From Patescibacteria group bacterium (GTDB lineage: Bacteria; Patescibacteriota; Gracilibacteria; UM-FILTER-43-11), in NCBI GenBank assembly GCA_018813295.1, contig JAHJBZ010000014.1:1-64000 (forward strand): a DNA stretch of 64,000 bases. The letters run 5' to 3'. The translations under genes and the position numbers were made by a program. Below, piece after piece: positions 25,391 to 33,550 of the stretch (the first letter of the stretch is position 1; each line of letters opens with the position of its first letter). The notes beneath the pieces were generated by a model, which did not search any database, was not told the origin of the DNA, and saw nothing but the letters and a program-made list of their open reading frames with translations.

Positions 25391-25483
25391 GGAGTCCGGA
25401 CTCCAATGAATTGGCTTACCTACAACAAAAAACTGACTCGCATGTCAAAGTGGGTGATGGAAAATCATTGGAGTCCGGACTCC
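25391..25483. repeat. Paired GGAGTCCGGACTCC palindromes
   Basis: Two copies of the 14-bp palindrome (25391-25404, 25470-25483) face each other with flanking CAATGA / TCATTG, making an inverted repeat around ~53 bp. The second copy ends 1 nt before the U32 stop codon and would act as its terminator stem. Confidence 0.7.
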
Positions 25484-26728
25484 TTACAGTTTTTTTCTAA
25501 CAATAAATCCCTCTTCCACCTTTTCAGGTACTTCAAAAACAATGGAAAATCCCTGACCGGCGTGGGCCACATCAATATCTTCTCCTGTTTTAGCATCTTT
25601 AAAGTTACTGAGAGTTATTGGGATGGTTTTTTCAGGGGCTATGATATCCAATTTATCCCCTTTTTCTAAACGATTACGTATTTCCATTGTTACGTTTTTA
25701 CCATCTACCTTTCGGATAATACCGGCAAAACAGAACTGATCGTTATAATTTGATCGATCTTCATAATTTTGGCCTTCTGCACCAGGCTTGTCGTACCAAA
25801 AGCCAGTGAAATAACCGCGTGTATTAATGGATTCTATGAGCTCCAGTATTTCAGGTGTCGGCGGTTTTCCTTCCATTGCCAGATCGAGAGCTTCCCTGTA
25901 AGCACGGGTTGCAATGGCAACGTAGTATGGGGTTTTGTGACGTCCTTCGATTTTAAGTGAATCGAGTCCGGACTCCACTAAATCTTTCAGATGTTCGATC
26001 ATACACATGTCTTTTGAGCTCATGAGGTGTGTGCCGGTGTCATCTTCTTCTATTGGTATATATTCCCCAGGGCGCATCTCTTCTTCGATGTGGACTTTGT
26101 ATTTCCAGCGACAGCAATGCGCGCACATTCCTTCGTTTGCATCACGAGATGCCATAAAACTGGAAAGTAAACAGCGGCCAGAATATGCCATACACATAGC
26201 ACCATGTACGAAGCTTTCTAGCTCGACTTCAATCCCCTTTTTGGATAGTTCTCTACGAATTTGTTTAAGTTCACGCAAGCTAACTTCGCGGCCTAAAACG
26301 ACTCTTTCTGCACCTTGATTAGCCCAAAATTCAATACCAGCGGAGTTTAGGATGTTGGCTTGCGTGCTGATATGAATTGGAATCCATGGACATTCTTTTT
26401 TTAGTATCATCACAATGCCAACGTCGGAAACGAGAATGCCATCCGGGTCTAATTTTTTCTTGTGAAGTTTTTTGAGATATTCAATTTCTTTTTCCAAAAA
26501 ATTCAAACGACTTTCATGGGCATGAATGTTCATTGTTAGATAGATTTTTTTACCCAATTCATTTTTAAGACGCAGTGCCTCTTCCAGATCTTCATTGCTC
26601 ATCTCATTTTCCCGCACTCTCATGCTCATGGATTTGATACCCATATAACAAGCATCCGCGCCATAACGGAATGCGGTCTTGAGTTTTTCCAGGTCGCCTG
26701 CGGGGGAGAGGAGTTCGGGTTTGTTCAT
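25484..26728 (-). CDS. U32 family protein, TrhP/YegQ-like
   Basis: Peptidase-U32-family protein; the best-studied relatives (TrhP/YegQ, RlhA) hydroxylate RNA using prephenate and an Fe-S cluster. Motifs: PELLSPAGDLEKLKTAFRYG at the start, STQANILNSAGIEFW, ESFVHGAMCMAYSGRCLLS with conserved Cys, ASRDANEGMCAHCCRWKY and SLKIEGRHKTPYYVA. 414 aa with a C-terminal beta-barrel-like extension, the usual TrhP-like size. Likely acts on tRNA U34, by family. A TAAAAT -10 lies 9 nt before ATG, suggesting a leaderless mRNA. One GAGTCCGGACTC palindrome is in frame (residues ESGLD). Confidence 0.82.
   Translation of the reverse strand: MNKPELLSPAGDLEKLKTAFRYGADACYMGIKSMSMRVRENEMSNEDLEEALRLKNELGKKIYLTMNIHAHESRLNFLEKEIEYLKKLHKKKLDPDGILVSDVGIVMILKKECPWIPIHISTQANILNSAGIEFWANQGAERVVLGREVSLRELKQIRRELSKKGIEVELESFVHGAMCMAYSGRCLLSSFMASRDANEGMCAHCCRWKYKVHIEEEMRPGEYIPIEEDDTGTHLMSSKDMCMIEHLKDLVESGLDSLKIEGRHKTPYYVAIATRAYREALDLAMEGKPPTPEILELIESINTRGYFTGFWYDKPGAEGQNYEDRSNYNDQFCFAGIIRKVDGKNVTMEIRNRLEKGDKLDIIAPEKTIPITLSNFKDAKTGEDIDVAHAGQGFSIVFEVPEKVEEGFIVRKKL
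25964..25976. repeat. GAGTCCGGACTC palindrome in the U32 gene
   Basis: In-frame copy encoding part of LVESGLDSLKIEGR. Confidence 0.7.
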
Positions 26729-26756
26729 AGCTTGTATATTTTAGGACAAATTTTGA

Positions 26757-26762
26757 TATAAT
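26757..26762 (+). promoter_or_regulatory. Extended -10 of the arfB-like gene
   Basis: TGATATAAT (TGn plus TATAAT) ends 10 nt before ATG, so transcription should begin within a few nt of the start codon. Confidence 0.5.
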
Positions 26763-26772
26763 CAAATTACTT

Positions 26773-27195
26773 ATGGAAAATGATTGGTTTAAATTTGATC
26801 GGGATAAACAAACAATTACCGTCAAACTCAACGGTAAAAAGGAGTTTGTGATCGATAAAAATAATGTCGACATCTCTTATTTTTCCGGTGGGCCAGGCGG
26901 TCAAAATGTGAATAGGAACCTGAAAGGGGTTCAGCTTATTTTTCGTATTCCAGGCGATTTTATACTCGCTTCAAAAAAGACTCAGCAGCTGGTAACCAGG
27001 GTTATGGGTAAGCGTAGTCTTCATCATAATCTTCAGACTGCATTTGAACAATTGGCTCATAAAGTTCACTCATATTTTTACATTCCGCCGAGACGCAAAG
27101 AAACTAAGGTGCCGAAGAGGGCGAAGGAGAAACGACTTACGGATAAGAAAATGAGGGGTCAAAAAAAACAATCTCGTAAAGCTGTCGACTTTTAA
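26773..27195 (+). CDS. arfB: RF-1-domain peptidyl-tRNA hydrolase, ArfB-like
   Basis: Stand-alone class I release-factor domain that would free peptides on stalled ribosomes. The GGQ loop is FSGGPGGQNVNRNLKGVQL (~37-56), and the C-terminus is a Lys/Arg-rich tail (RRKETKVPKRAKEKRL onward) as in ArfB/YaeJ/ICT1, which inserts into the mRNA channel. 140 aa matches ArfB. Divergent from the U32 gene with only 44 nt between starts. Together with the tmRNA 1.6 kb downstream it indicates two ribosome-rescue routes in this genome. Symbol by family similarity. Confidence 0.85.
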   Translation: MENDWFKFDRDKQTITVKLNGKKEFVIDKNNVDISYFSGGPGGQNVNRNLKGVQLIFRIPGDFILASKKTQQLVTRVMGKRSLHHNLQTAFEQLAHKVHSYFYIPPRRKETKVPKRAKEKRLTDKKMRGQKKQSRKAVDF

Positions 27196-27286
27196 TTCTA
27201 AAATTTACAATTTTCAATTTTCAAATAATGTGTAGAATGTTTTACCGTAAATAGGTTTGTAAATTGTGAATTTAAAATTGTAAATT
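27196..27286. repeat. R7 AT-rich inverted repeat
   Basis: AAAATTTACAATTTTCAATTT pairs roughly with GAATTTAAAATTGTAAATT, ending directly at the exonuclease ATG. Confidence 0.6.
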
Positions 27287-27871
27287 ATGAAAATCGTTCC
27301 ATTCCAAGATTTCATCCAGCGCTACTATTCAGGTGAGGAATTTGTAGTTTTTGATACAGAGACCACTGGGCTAAACACATATCACGACGATATTATTGAG
27401 GTTGCCGGTGCTATTTGGCAAAAAGACGGGGAGATTAAGACCTTTGAGGAGTTGGTTTGGACTAATCCCCGTAAAGTAACGGGTGAAGCACAGGCTATTC
27501 ATGGAATTTCGGTGGAAGAAGTTGAGAAAGCCCGTAAACCGGAAGAGGTTTTTGGTGAATTTGTTGAATTTTGTGAAAACAGACCATTGGTTGCACATAA
27601 TATTCGGTTTGATTTTCCAATGCTTAATTCAAATCTGATCAGGAGCGGACTGAAGCCCTACCCCAATGAAGAAGTTATGTGTAGCTATATATATGCCAAA
27701 GAGCAAATGTTGCCGGGTAAGCTAATTGACCTAGCCTCTCATTATAAAGTTAAGACTGATTCAGATAATTTACACCGAGCTATGTATGATGTTAATGTTT
27801 TGATGGAAATTTTGAATAAAGTTATGAAGGAGAATGAACCGGATGATATGCAGTATTCTTTGATCTTATAA
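27287..27871 (+). CDS. DnaQ-like DEDDh 3'-5' exonuclease
   Basis: Exonuclease domain of the DNA polymerase III epsilon/RNase T type. Exo I is VVFDTETTGLNTY, Exo II is LVAHNIRFDFPML, and Exo III epsilon carries HRAMYDVNVLMEIL (DEDDh His). 194 aa, the usual stand-alone size. It may be the proofreading partner of the DnaE encoded at 34.4 kb, or a general repair exonuclease. Upstream R7 repeat abuts the ATG; downstream R3 element fills the gap to cutA, suggesting co-transcription. Confidence 0.87.
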   Translation: MKIVPFQDFIQRYYSGEEFVVFDTETTGLNTYHDDIIEVAGAIWQKDGEIKTFEELVWTNPRKVTGEAQAIHGISVEEVEKARKPEEVFGEFVEFCENRPLVAHNIRFDFPMLNSNLIRSGLKPYPNEEVMCSYIYAKEQMLPGKLIDLASHYKVKTDSDNLHRAMYDVNVLMEILNKVMKENEPDDMQYSLIL

Positions 27872-27872
27872 A

Positions 27873-27990
27873 TTTCGCTTACACTGTGGATTCGCCCTAT
27901 CGGGCTGTGGATGCGCTTTGCTGTTGTCATAATGCGTCCACAGCAAAGCTCATCCACAGGCGTTAGCCGAATCCACAACGAAGTGAATAT
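27873..27990. repeat. R3 cloverleaf-like intercistronic repeat, copy c
   Basis: Runs from the exonuclease stop to the cutA ATG. Pairs: CTGTGGATTCG/CGAATCCACA, CCCTATCGGG hairpin, TGGATGCGCTTTGCTG/CAGCAAAGCTCATCCA, GGCGTTAGCC hairpin. Confidence 0.85.
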
Positions 27991-28302
27991 ATGAAATTAT
28001 CCCTAGGTTACATCACCACGCCTACCAAAAAAGAAGCCAAGGACATTGTGCTGGAGCTTTTGGAGTCCGGACTTATCGCTTGCGGTAATATTATTTCCGG
28101 AGTGGAGAGTTATTTTGTTTGGGAAGAAGAAATTGCGAAGGCGAATGAATATGTGATTATATTTAAAACACGAACCAGGAATGAGAATAAGATAATTAGA
28201 TTGGTACGCGATATACATTCATACGAATGTCCTTGTGTTGTTTTTATGTCGATTGAAGACGGGAATCCGGAGTTTTTGAAGTGGGTTGAAAAAAATTGCT
28301 GA
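27991..28302 (+). CDS. cutA: CutA divalent-cation tolerance protein
   Basis: CutA1 family, small trimeric cytosolic protein related in fold to PII signalling proteins. Motifs: TTPTKKEAKDIVLELLESGLIACGNI, SYFVWEEEIAKANEYVIIFKT, and HSYECPCVVFMSIEDGNPEFLKWV. 103 aa, complete. Start lies directly at the end of R3. A GGAGTCCGGACT palindrome is in frame (ESGL). The role in metal tolerance is from E. coli and is debated. TGA stop. Confidence 0.92.
   Translation: MKLSLGYITTPTKKEAKDIVLELLESGLIACGNIISGVESYFVWEEEIAKANEYVIIFKTRTRNENKIIRLVRDIHSYECPCVVFMSIEDGNPEFLKWVEKNC
28062..28073. repeat. GGAGTCCGGACT palindrome in cutA
   Basis: In-frame near-complete copy encoding ESGL. Confidence 0.6.
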
Positions 28303-28338
28303 TTTTTGTTCTCCTTGCCCTCGTGGCAAATTCTTGAT

Positions 28339-28367
28339 TTGTGATTTGGGCAGTTCTGTGGTATAAA
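28339..28367 (+). promoter_or_regulatory. tmRNA promoter
   Basis: TTGTGA, 17 nt, TATAAA with an extended TGG before it; ~20 nt upstream of the tmRNA 5' end. Confidence 0.6.
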
Positions 28368-28388
28368 GTAACTCGCTCTTTGACATGT

Positions 28389-28809
28389 GGGGATGTATTT
28401 GGTTTTGACATTGATGACTCAAGTCATCTAATCGCAATCCAGGCATCGTGCTGTCTGCCTGCTAATTAGTCCAGCGCAATATAAGTGCAAATACTTATAA
28501 ATCTTTGAGCGCAAGTAAAGCTCCTGCTCGTACTTTTGTACCTGCATTTGCTTATGCTTAAACTCATTACGGTTACCAATTCGTAACCTCGTCCTTCAAA
28601 GCGACACCTGCTGACTTTGTTGGGCGTAATTTAGCATGTTAAGCATTTGTTCCGCATTTGGAGGGATAAATGTCTACAACCTAATCCAAATAAGCGATAG
28701 TGCTTTTGTTTGTCTTTATGCTATCGCCGACAATTTTAAACAAACTATGATTGTAGAAGTTTTTTGACTTCATCTTTGGACCCCGGTTCGACTCCGGGCA
28801 TCTCCACCA
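28389..28809 (+). ncRNA. ssrA: Transfer-messenger RNA (ssrA)
   Basis: tmRNA of ~421 nt. The tRNA-like ends pair as GGGGATG (5') and CATCTCC (3'), with T-arm CCCCGG-TTCGACT-CCGGG and encoded CCA. The tag frame starts at GCA (28511) and ends with TAA (28559-28561): ASKAPARTFVPAFAYA, 16 residues. The hydrophobic Ala-ending tail fits a proteolysis tag but ends FAYA rather than the common ALAA. Rescues ribosomes on broken mRNAs with SmpB (not in the window). A phage-like holin/amidase pair lies directly downstream in the opposite direction. Confidence 0.93.
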
Positions 28810-28833
28810 ATAAAAAACACTGTAAAAACTCAC

Positions 28834-28869
28834 CTCGCAGGTTAGAAAACCTACTCTGCGAGTTTTTTG
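28834..28869. terminator. Terminator between tmRNA and the holin-like gene
   Basis: Stem CTCGCAG/CTGCGAG with an inner GGTT/AACC pair, followed by six T on the plus strand (and A-run before it), so it can serve both convergent units. Confidence 0.65.
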
Positions 28870-28925
28870 TTAATTGCAGAGCATGCTTTCCAGCGTGCGA
28901 GGCAATCACCCCACCAAATCACAAA

Positions 28926-29207
28926 TTATACTCCCCGATAATCATCCGGCTCCAAATCGACGGTTTCGCTTTTTTGAAATGGGGAGATAAGGCCTTGGCC
29001 GCCACGTTTTACAACTGCATAGCCACCGGTGATGGTTGCGCCAAGTATTACACCTTCAAGGATTCCTTGGGAATCTGGTTTTTCCGCATAACCGATAATT
29101 GCGCCAATTATGATGGCGAGGGTTGGGCAAAATTTGGATGGAATTCCATATTGTTTAATAGCTTCTGTAATACCGACTATAGCGGCGATTTTATATGTAT
29201 CAGTCAT
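28926..29207 (-). CDS. Small holin-like membrane protein
   Basis: 93 aa with two hydrophobic segments (~25-42 and ~50-66) separated by a short polar turn (AEKPDSQG), and a charged C-terminal tail. Size and layout resemble phage holins, and the gene immediately upstream on the same strand is an amidase, giving a lysin-holin order. No sequence family recognised with certainty. It could equally be a structural membrane protein retained from a phage. The R7 repeat at 29213-29278 separates it from the amidase gene. Confidence 0.6.
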   Translation of the reverse strand: MTDTYKIAAIVGITEAIKQYGIPSKFCPTLAIIIGAIIGYAEKPDSQGILEGVILGATITGGYAVVKRGGQGLISPFQKSETVDLEPDDYRGV

Positions 29208-29212
29208 TTTAA

Positions 29213-29276
29213 TTAATTTACAATTTACAGTTCTAAATTTACAAAAGTTTTAAAATTGTAAATTTAAAATTATAAA
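29213..29276. repeat. R7 AT-rich inverted repeat
   Basis: AATTTACAATTTACAG... pairs with ...AAATTTAAAATTATAAATT between the amidase and holin-like genes. Confidence 0.5.
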
Positions 29277-29990
29277 TTATTGAGATTCGTTTCGAATAAG
29301 TTTATAAAAACGATAGAACTTTACAGCATCTCGAACGTCTTCGGCAGAACGTATTTCGAATAATTGATGTTGTTTTACAAACGCAATAGCCTCAACCGCC
29401 CAGATTGGCACTGTAACCTCTTCGGGTTGTGGTAAATCGGACGGGATTGGGGCGGAGATTTCCTCAATTTCTGACGGGATGGTAGGTATGCGTGGTTTTT
29501 TTCTAAAATTTGCTAATTCTTCAAAAAGCCACTCCTTTGTAATTGCCCAGCCGGGGCAGGATTTTGGTGAAGCGTCTCGGTGGAATAGGACATCTCTGTT
29601 TTCCAGATGTAAATAAAACATCAAAGCTTTAATCGCACCCAGTGCATTGTATTTTGTCTTTCCATCCCACTTATTATCATCATAATCCCCGACGATTTCG
29701 ATGCCGATAGTGCGGTGGTTTAGGCTTCCGGCGTGAATTCCATCTTTTCTCATCGGTGAGAAAAGCCAGATTCCGTCTTCGGCAATAAAAAGATGCGGAC
29801 CTGCGGACCAGCCCTTTCTTTCGTAATAACCTTTTAAGCCGTTTATGGACGCTTGGCCTTGCCACTGCTCTTTTGTAGGCCGCCAGGTGTGATGAATTAC
29901 GAGTTTATTGGCAGGCTCAGTGCCAAAGTTGTAGGACCGGATGTAATCCTCGAACTCATGCAAACCTAATTTTCGATTTATGATATCCAT
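29277..29990 (-). CDS. N-acetylmuramoyl-L-alanine amidase, endolysin-like
   Basis: PGRP/amidase_2 domain in residues ~20-165: LVIHHTWRP (zinc His), GPHLFIAEDGIWLFSP, HAGSLNHRTIGIEIVGDYDD and a C-terminal FHRDASPKSCPGWAI (His and Cys ligands). It would cleave the MurNAc-L-Ala bond. No signal peptide, which fits a phage endolysin needing a holin; a linker (~165-205, Pro/Ile rich) and a short helical C-terminal region follow. 237 aa. Adjacent to a holin-like gene and the tmRNA, a classical phage integration site. Confidence 0.85.
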   Translation of the reverse strand: MDIINRKLGLHEFEDYIRSYNFGTEPANKLVIHHTWRPTKEQWQGQASINGLKGYYERKGWSAGPHLFIAEDGIWLFSPMRKDGIHAGSLNHRTIGIEIVGDYDDNKWDGKTKYNALGAIKALMFYLHLENRDVLFHRDASPKSCPGWAITKEWLFEELANFRKKPRIPTIPSEIEEISAPIPSDLPQPEEVTVPIWAVEAIAFVKQHQLFEIRSAEDVRDAVKFYRFYKLIRNESQ

Positions 29991-30030
29991 ACTTTTTTGA
30001 TAAGAGATAATCTTACTTTATTAGATGCTG

Positions 30031-30300
30031 AATTGCAATTCCAAGTTGCGATAATTACCAATCTCCAAATCCCAAATTCCAAATAAATTCAAATGTTCAA
30101 TGTTCAAATTACAAACATGATATAGAATTGCAATAATTAAATAAAACCAATCTGTAGAGACGCGCCATGGCGCGTCTCTACGTGGTTTGGTAATATAATT
30201 TGTTGTTATTCTAGTTACTTTTTTGATCATTGTAATTTGGTTATTGAACATTGTTTGGAATTTGGGATTTGAGATTTGGGATTTTAATAATAGAATGATA
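30031..30300. repeat. Nested R7/R5 inverted repeat
   Basis: This ~335-bp gap has no gene. Outer arms CCAAATCCCAAATTCC / GGAATTTGGGATTTG, middle arms TTCAATGTTCAAA / TTGAACATTG, and at the centre a perfect 28-bp R5 palindrome (30154-30181, half GTAGAGACGCGCCA). Confidence 0.7.
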
Positions 30301-30325
30301 AATGTTAAATGATAATTATATTATT

Positions 30326-30832
30326 ATGCTTACATGGCTTAAAAAATTATTTCACAAGGAAAAAACTTCTAAAAAGGAGAAGCAGATATCTGCAGTGGTT
30401 TTCTTTGTTTATATATTTGGTTTGGGCTGGCTTGGGCCAAAGCCTGATTCTTTTTATGATGCTTTGATTAAACCAACTGCAACCCCACCGGACATTGTTT
30501 TCCCTATAGTTTGGTTTATTCTTTTCGCACTTATTGGACTTTCTGGGTATTACGTATGGAATCATTATCAATCTGAATTAAAACGCAGAATATTTACCTT
30601 TTTATATGCAATTAATGGAGTGTTGGTATTTCTTTGGTCTTATGTTTTCTTTGGTTTGCATGATATTGCCGGCGCACTTTACGTTATTATCGGCATAATA
30701 GTTGTGGCAGAACTTATGATAGTTACTGCATTTGGGAATCATGAAAAAGCTGCCTATATGCTTTTGCCATATTTAGCATGGGTGCTTTTTGCAACCTATT
30801 TGAATACGACTATTATTGCTTTGAATGCTTAA
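30326..30832 (+). CDS. TspO/MBR family membrane protein
   Basis: Five-helix membrane protein of the TspO/peripheral benzodiazepine receptor family. Landmarks: WLGPKPDSFYDALIKP, PPDIVFPIVWFILF, and LLPYLAWVLFATYLNTTIIALN at the end, as in bacterial TspO. Members bind porphyrins and lipids. An N-terminal ~18-aa basic stretch precedes helix 1. An in-frame ATG 24 nt upstream exists but lies in repeat-like DNA, so I chose 30326 (168 aa). The isolated gene ends at an R6 element. Confidence 0.85.
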   Translation: MLTWLKKLFHKEKTSKKEKQISAVVFFVYIFGLGWLGPKPDSFYDALIKPTATPPDIVFPIVWFILFALIGLSGYYVWNHYQSELKRRIFTFLYAINGVLVFLWSYVFFGLHDIAGALYVIIGIIVVAELMIVTAFGNHEKAAYMLLPYLAWVLFATYLNTTIIALNA

Positions 30833-30841
30833 AAACTCTGA

Positions 30842-30926
30842 TCTGGCTCTCCCGCTTAGCGGGACACCTGGAGTCAGATCAGTCTGTCATGCTGACTCCA
30901 CGTATAACATGGAGCCAGCATGACAG
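30842..30926. repeat. R6 element, double hairpin between convergent genes
   Basis: First hairpin TCTGGCTC/GAGTCAGA encloses CCCGCTTAGCGGG. The second pairs CTGTCATGCTGACTCCA with TGGAGCCAGCATGACAG. Placed between the stops of tspO and the holin-family gene, so it could terminate both. Confidence 0.7.
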
Positions 30927-30945
30927 TTCGGTTATGAAGACTGGA

Positions 30946-31191
30946 TTAGCTAATTTTGTTGTAAATCCAAGCCATTAGGAATAATCCAATGAAGCCATCG
31001 ACGAAGCCCCAAACAGCACCATACAAGGCTCCTAGCCATGTGGATTCAACTCCAATGTAAAGACTTCCCATTACATCGAGAAAAGCACCTCCCCAGTTAG
31101 CATACATGGAAGCGATAACCACAAGAGCTATTGCAAGTCCCCATATAATTCCAAATGAGAGACCAAGTGCAGTTGCATTGAGTTTGTTCAT
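30946..31191 (-). CDS. Small holin-family-type membrane protein
   Basis: 81 aa, almost entirely hydrophobic with glycine-rich helices (LGLSFGIIWGLAIALVV; GSLYIGVESTWLGALYGA; FVDGFIGLFLMAWIYNKIS). The pattern ALGLSFGIIWGL ... YGAVWGFVDGFIG ... AWIYN is that of a family commonly annotated as bacteriophage holin, though frequently found outside phages. Function unproven. Start ATG, AT-rich upstream region. Confidence 0.7.
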   Translation of the reverse strand: MNKLNATALGLSFGIIWGLAIALVVIASMYANWGGAFLDVMGSLYIGVESTWLGALYGAVWGFVDGFIGLFLMAWIYNKIS

Positions 31192-31312
31192 ACGAAAAAA
31201 GAAATTATGAAATAATGATTATTTGAGTACTCGTAGCAATCCCGACAAATTCGGGAGCAGCGAGAGGATTTTATTTTTGTTAAAATGTATTTGTTAGCTA
31301 CAGTATAACAAA

Positions 31313-32014
31313 ATGAAACGTGAAATTAAAATCTTCGGCAAGACTGTGATGCTTAATATGAGAAATGATGGAGATTTTGCGATTGCGAATGAACTTTTTT
31401 TAGATCATCAGTATAAGTTTTGCGATAAGGCTATTAAGGACGCGAAGGATTGCGTAATTGATATCGGTGGGCATCTTGGGTTTTTTAGCATGTATGCATC
31501 ACTGCTTAATTCGGACGTGCCGATTTATACATTTGAGCCGCATGTTGGTAATTATGAAATTCTGAAACAGAATTTAAAGGATAATCGGATTAAGAATGTT
31601 CAACCCAAACAACTCGCTGTGAGTGATAAGGTTGGCCAGACGGAATTGCAAATTTCAAAAGAGGATTTAAATCATTCCATCACCTATGCAATTGAGGCGA
31701 CAGGAGAGGTGCAAATGGTGCAGACGACAACTTTGGAGAGAATCTTTCAGAAAAACAATATTGGACATTGTGACCTAGTAAAAATCGATTGTGAAGGGGC
31801 TGAATTTGCGCTTATTTATGCCACTCCTGATGAAATCTTGGACAGGGTGTCAAATATATTTTTGGAGTATCATGACTGGGTAAATGGGCAAAATAGTGAT
31901 GAATTGAAACGGTTTTTGGAGGGGAAAGGATTTAAGGTGGAGAAATATCCGAATGGAAAGATTAAGGAGTTGGGGTTTTTGTGGTGTTATAAATGTCTGA
32001 ACCATGATTTATAG
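31313..32014 (+). CDS. FkbM family methyltransferase
   Basis: Class I SAM methyltransferase of the FkbM type (O-methylation of sugars or small molecules). Motifs: VIDIGGHLGFFSMYA (SAM site), IYTFEPHVGNYEILKQNL, VQPKQLAVSDKVG, and the family signature DLVKIDCEGAEFALI. 233 aa. The last six residues and stop codon are encoded by the R2 element that follows. No neighbouring glycan genes identify the substrate. Confidence 0.85.
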   Translation: MKREIKIFGKTVMLNMRNDGDFAIANELFLDHQYKFCDKAIKDAKDCVIDIGGHLGFFSMYASLLNSDVPIYTFEPHVGNYEILKQNLKDNRIKNVQPKQLAVSDKVGQTELQISKEDLNHSITYAIEATGEVQMVQTTTLERIFQKNNIGHCDLVKIDCEGAEFALIYATPDEILDRVSNIFLEYHDWVNGQNSDELKRFLEGKGFKVEKYPNGKIKELGFLWCYKCLNHDL

Positions 32015-32118
32015 GATTTTCTTGATTACATGATTTTTTTACCCCACAAGCCCGCAGGCGAGGATAGCTATCCTCGCTTACGAATGTAGGGATTATGATG
32101 GAAATCAAGGTTCAGACA
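31994..32118. mobile_element. R2 MITE-like element, copy 3
   Basis: 125-bp element, ends TGTCTGAACCATGATTT and AAATCAAGGTTCAGACA, inner hairpin GGCGAGGATAGCTATCCTCG shared with copy 1. Lies between fkbM and cca and supplies the fkbM C-terminus. Confidence 0.75.
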
Positions 32119-32155
32119 GGTGAGTCATTGTGTGGAATGAGCCTGAGGTATTCTG

Positions 32156-32161
32156 TATAAT
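32156..32161 (+). promoter_or_regulatory. -10 element of cca
   Basis: TATAAT 8 nt before the ATG, implying a leaderless transcript; -35 is weak. Confidence 0.45.
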
Positions 32162-32169
32162 AAATACCG

Positions 32170-33507
32170 ATGGAACAAACCGCTATTCAAATCGTCAAAA
32201 CATTTCAAGATGCCGGGCATGAGGCATATTTTGCTGGTGGAAGCGTTAGGGATATGCTTATGGGAAATGACCCGCAAGATTATGATATTGCAACCTCCGC
32301 AAAGCCTGATGAGATTGAGAAGGTGATTGATGGAATGCATCTTGAATCCAAAACCGTTCCAATTGGTAAGCAATTTGGAGTGATTTTGGGCATTGTAAAT
32401 GGTCATCATTTTGAAATTGCAACATTTAGATCGGACAGTAGTTATTCGGACGGGAGACGGCCGGATGCTGTGCTTTTTACATCCGCAAAGGAGGATGCAG
32501 TGAGGAGGGATTTTACCATGAACGCTCTTTTTTATGACCCGATAAAGAAAAAGGTTATAGATTTTGTGAAAGGGCAGGACGATATTCAAAATAAGAAGAT
32601 TAGATTTATAGGAGAAGCACATGAACGGATTAAGGAGGATCATTTGAGACTTCTTAGGGCCATTCGTTTTAAGAATAATTTTGAATTTGAATATGGTACC
32701 AGGACCAAAGGGGCTATTAAGGAGCTTGCGCATTTGGTTAAGGGTGTTTCGAGTGAGAGAATTCAGGATGAGTTAACAAAAATACTCCTTCATCCAAATC
32801 GCGCACATGCCATGAGGGAGATTGATAAATTTGAAATGCTGGAGCATCTTCTGCCGGAACTTGCGGAGTGTAAAAATGTTAAACAGCCAACTGAATTTCA
32901 TCAGGAAGGAGGAGTTTTGACGCATGTTCTTAAATCTCTTCATGACATGCCAAAGGAGTGGGTTACAAAGGAGCTAGCTTGGGCAATATTGCTTCATGAC
33001 ATTGGGAAACCAGCGACGTATGAGGAAAAACCTGACCGTATTCATTTTGATGGTCATGCAGAATTATCTGCGAAAATAGCGGTTAAGTTACTCCGGCGTT
33101 TGAAGTTTTCAAAAGCTGAAATTACAAAAATCGCATGGATGATTGATCATCATATGACGGTTGGTTTTATACCGGAAATGAGACGAGCACATCAAGTGGG
33201 ACTGTTTCTGCATCCTTGGTTTGAGGACTTGATGCAACTGCATTATTGCGATGAGCATGGAACTCATCCGGTTGACCTTTCGCTGTATGAAAATGTGATG
33301 GCAGCTTACAGGGAATTTAAAGACGAGAAACTTCTAGAAGATCATTTTAAACCAAAGCTGACCGGTGACGATTTAATGAAAGAGTTTAAATTAGAACCCG
33401 GGCCGCAAATCAAACAGATTCTTGATGAAATTAGGGAGGAAAGAATTGAGGGTACGATAAAAACGAAGGCGGATGAGAGGAAGTTTGTTAAGGACTACCT
33501 TAAGTAA
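32170..33507 (+). CDS. cca: CCA-adding tRNA nucleotidyltransferase
   Basis: Class II tRNA nucleotidyltransferase/poly(A) polymerase family with an HD domain. N-terminal catalytic site FAGGSVRDMLMG and DYDIATSAKPDEI (metal Asps), then RRDFTMNALFYDP and RLLRAIRFKNNF. The HD domain shows LAWAILLHDIGKPAT. 445 aa. Both tRNAs and the tmRNA in the window already encode CCA, so the enzyme probably repairs 3' ends. The symbol assumes CCA addition rather than poly(A) polymerase activity. Confidence 0.88.
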   Translation: MEQTAIQIVKTFQDAGHEAYFAGGSVRDMLMGNDPQDYDIATSAKPDEIEKVIDGMHLESKTVPIGKQFGVILGIVNGHHFEIATFRSDSSYSDGRRPDAVLFTSAKEDAVRRDFTMNALFYDPIKKKVIDFVKGQDDIQNKKIRFIGEAHERIKEDHLRLLRAIRFKNNFEFEYGTRTKGAIKELAHLVKGVSSERIQDELTKILLHPNRAHAMREIDKFEMLEHLLPELAECKNVKQPTEFHQEGGVLTHVLKSLHDMPKEWVTKELAWAILLHDIGKPATYEEKPDRIHFDGHAELSAKIAVKLLRRLKFSKAEITKIAWMIDHHMTVGFIPEMRRAHQVGLFLHPWFEDLMQLHYCDEHGTHPVDLSLYENVMAAYREFKDEKLLEDHFKPKLTGDDLMKEFKLEPGPQIKQILDEIREERIEGTIKTKADERKFVKDYLK

Positions 33508-33509
33508 TT

Positions 33510-33548
33510 TTTCATTTTTCAATTTTCAATTAAATGTTAAATGAAAAA
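33510..33548. repeat. Short R7 inverted repeat
   Basis: TTTTTCATTTTTCAATTTTC / AATGAAAAAT words between the convergent cca and TPR genes; may act as a weak terminator. Confidence 0.45.
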
Positions 33549-33550
33549 TG

